Shown here: positions 63,755-64,000 of the stretch, piece by piece | How positions within the stretch are numbered: position 1 is the first letter of the stretch | Layout of the letters: each line of letters begins with the position of its first letter | Assembly: GCA_963715825.1 (NCBI GenBank) | Contig: CAVQSI010000037.1 | Span: 124,001-188,000 of the forward strand | DNA: 64,000 bases | Reading direction: 5' to 3' | DNA from: Sva-07 sp963715825 | GTDB lineage: Bacteria > Actinomycetota > Acidimicrobiia > Acidimicrobiales > Ilumatobacteraceae | Program-made: the position numbers and the translations under genes | Notes under the pieces: model-generated | Database searches by the model: none | Told to the model about the DNA's origin: nothing | The model's input: the letters and a program-made list of their open reading frames with translations, nothing else

Positions 63755-64000
63755 TCAGATCAGGGCGACGATGGAACTGGTGGCGGTGTAGATGGCGACG
63801 ATGACGAGCAGGATCACGAACCACTTCTGCAGGAAGCTCGGGTCGCGGGTGCTGGCGAGGCGGCTGCCGACGAACACGCCGATCAGGCTGGCGATCGTGA
63901 ACGGGATCACGGTGGCCCACTCGATCGAACCCGACGGCAGCCGGGTCGTGAGCGCCACGGTCGAGTTGACGGCGATCACGATCAGCGACGTACCGACGGC
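63755..64000 (-). CDS. TauE/SafE-family permease, C-terminal part only
   Basis: The visible ~81 residues include three hydrophobic segments with IPFTIASLIGVFVGSRLAST and KWFVILLVIVAIYT, the usual C-terminal half of sulfite-exporter TauE/SafE permeases. The start lies beyond the window edge. Confidence 0.75.
   Translation of the reverse strand, partial: AVGTSLIVIAVNSTVALTTRLPSGSIEWATVIPFTIASLIGVFVGSRLASTRDPSFLQKWFVILLVIVAIYTATSSIVALI

Noticed and set aside
1..64000. CRISPR arrays, tRNA/rRNA genes, complete insertion sequences or prophage genes
   Set aside because: I saw no regularly spaced repeats, no tRNA arm patterns, no transposase or integrase motifs and no phage structural genes.

Overview
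This window is very GC-rich, densely packed DNA from an actinobacterium, most likely of the class Acidimicrobiia (Ilumatobacter-like). That placement is inference from gene content and base composition; no rRNA gene is present to confirm it. Actinobacterial markers include a mycothiol S-conjugate amidase (mca), two LLM-type F420-dependent oxidoreductases, a nitrobindin-like protein, a DUF222/HNH protein, several acyl-CoA ligases and GTG starts. About half of the genes that head a transcript have a TANNNT -10 hexamer only 6-8 bases before the start codon. This implies leaderless mRNAs and was used here to choose start codons.

Layout. 1-3.7 kb: an MscS-type channel with a cyclic-nucleotide-binding-like tail (one base out of frame), coupled by ATGA to a membrane protein whose class III cyclase domain has lost key catalytic residues. 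3.7-9.96 kb: a PLP-dependent lyase (frame-broken), an acyl-CoA ligase, an amidase, a thioesterase and an LLM oxidoreductase. 10-14.5 kb: a minus-strand operon rhomboid - glpD - MtfA-like peptidase - EamA transporter. 14.5-22.4 kb: a GGDEF/EAL protein, a YbhB-like lipoprotein, mca, a YdjC-type deacetylase, a nuclease, a thiolase, nudC and nitrobindin. 22.4-26.2 kb: a yybP-ykoY (Mn2+) riboswitch leading htpX and a P-type cation ATPase. 26.1-33.1 kb: an S9 peptidase, a DUF7065-like protein, a YdeI-like protein, a TauD-type dioxygenase, a ComB-like phosphatase and a DUF222/HNH protein. 33.3-43.5 kb: two very large unrecognised proteins, the first with a Tat signal, followed by a large LuxR-type regulator. 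43.5-50.6 kb: short-chain dehydrogenases, a decayed MntA/HepT toxin-antitoxin locus, a PAP2 phosphatase, a Cas4-like nuclease, a hydrolase and an acyl-CoA dehydrogenase. 50.7-54.3 kb: a DUF4333-like lipoprotein and a pgmB - GH65 phosphorylase pair. 54.4-62.4 kb: a catabolic block of acyl-CoA ligases, an LLM oxidoreductase, an acyl-CoA-dehydrogenase-fold flavoprotein, an enoyl-CoA hydratase, a nitroreductase and a P450. 62.4-64 kb: a small membrane protein, a PPOX-family protein and a truncated TauE/SafE permease.

Systems of interest. The clearest regulatory system is the Mn2+ riboswitch, whose closing stem competes with a second hairpin over the htpX ribosome-binding region. The least understood coding block is the 7.5-kb giant-protein pair plus regulator at 33.3-43.5 kb. 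Five otherwise conserved genes carry single-base frame breaks (seven in all). In each gene the net shift restores an exact codon count, so sequencing or assembly error is the simplest explanation, though decay cannot be excluded. Apart from the remnant-bearing 44,906-45,308 interval, no gap between genes exceeds 300 bases. I saw no tRNA, rRNA, CRISPR array or intact insertion sequence.
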